Below are positions 42,741-42,963 of a DNA stretch of 42,963 nt, piece by piece. Location of the stretch: positions 31,681 through 74,643 of the forward strand of contig NZ_JAKEUQ010000027.1 of NCBI RefSeq assembly GCF_022397955.1, written 5' to 3'. The position numbers and the translations under genes are program-made. The notes below the pieces were generated by a model. It had not been told where the DNA came from, made no database searches, and was given only the letters and a program-made list of their open reading frames with translations. Origin of the DNA: Vibrio sp. Isolate32. GTDB taxonomy: Bacteria; Pseudomonadota; Gammaproteobacteria; Enterobacterales; Vibrionaceae. Each line of letters begins with the position of its first letter. Within the stretch, counting starts at the first letter, position 1.

Positions 42741-42963
42741 TGATCCGCACCAGCAGTTTTGGACATCGAGTTAAGTGAGTACAATCACTAACGAGGTGAA
42801 CCATGACAAGCAAGAAAAAACGTATTATCCATTCCCCTGAATTTAAAGCAGAAGCCCTGAAGCTAGCAGAGAAAGTCGGAGTAGCTGCGGCAGCGAGGCA
42901 ACTGTCATTACACGAATCCCAGATCTATGGTTGGCGTAAGGCAGTTAAGAGCGACACCAGCAC
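42741..42963 (+). mobile_element. IS3-family insertion sequence, left end only
   Basis: The left terminal repeat begins TGATCCGCACCAGCAGTTTT followed by GGACA, closely like the IS3 end (TGATC...CAGCA...GGACA). An orfA follows at 42803. A short hairpin AGTGA/TCACT (42774-42789) precedes its ribosome binding site. The right end, orfB and target duplication are beyond the window. Confidence 0.85.
42803..42963 (+). CDS. IS3-family transposase OrfA, N-terminal part
   Basis: 53 codons are present before the window ends. The translation MTSKKKRIIHSPEFKAEALK continues into a helix-turn-helix (VAAAARQLSLHESQIYGWRK) typical of OrfA, which binds the IS ends. GAGGTG precedes the ATG. In the family OrfA is joined to the catalytic DDE protein OrfB by programmed -1 frameshifting; that part is not visible. 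It is the only transposase in the window and shares strand with the upstream peptidase gene. Confidence 0.88.
   Translation, partial: MTSKKKRIIHSPEFKAEALKLAEKVGVAAAARQLSLHESQIYGWRKAVKSDTS

Noticed and set aside
1..42963. CRISPR arrays, tRNA or rRNA genes, prophage or integron cassettes
   Set aside because: No regularly spaced repeats, cloverleaf sequences, rRNA motifs, phage structural genes or integrase were found.

Overview
The window looks like chromosome 1 of a Vibrio, probably near the Splendidus clade. This rests on gene content, protein sequence and gene order; no 16S is present. It is almost entirely core genome of even composition. There are no rRNA or tRNA genes, no CRISPR array and no prophage. 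The only mobile DNA is at the right edge.

Layout. (1) 1-4252, minus: menaquinone operon menF-menD-menH-menB, with menB cut by the window edge. (2) 4529-9123: alaA, then two HD-domain nucleotide hydrolases (yfbR, dgt), the tRNA modification gene tapT, and a rhombosortase gene (rrtA) that starts almost on top of tapT. (3) 9114-18101, minus: comEA, ppiD, hupB, lon, clpX, clpP, tig. This is a protein-folding and proteolysis block with heat-shock (sigma-32-like) promoters visible before lon and far upstream of tig. (4) 18766-25661: C4-dicarboxylate module, with sensor/regulator dctB-dctD on plus and the TRAP transporter dctPQM convergent on minus. A textbook sigma-54 promoter and tandem upstream sites precede dctP. 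(5) 26009-27376: an HflX-family GTPase. (6) 27645-34283, minus: a two-component system followed by a glucose-type ABC transporter, in the same order as the Pseudomonas gltR-gtrS-gts locus. Matching 11-bp direct repeats lie before the regulator gene and before the binding-protein gene. (7) 34436-42491: selO, a 33-residue membrane microprotein, a LysE-family exporter, prmB, smrB, sixA and a large M16 metallopeptidase gene carrying a run of ten G. (8) 42573-42963: a MITE-like repeat directly abutting the left end of an IS3-family insertion sequence that runs off the window.

How the genes work together. Men enzymes make the quinone for anaerobic respiration. DctBD senses dicarboxylates and, with sigma-54, should switch on their uptake system. 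The Gts-like block is a second sense-and-import unit, for a sugar. Tig, ClpXP, Lon, PpiD and HU cover nascent-chain folding, regulated proteolysis, periplasmic folding and nucleoid structure. No unmistakably new system is present. The more unusual signals are regulatory: a hupB 3' region packed with hairpins, a possible small RNA between ppiD and comEA, a long heat-shock leader before tig, and the two-component repeats. Others are small or unstable coding elements: two microproteins and poly-G tracts.
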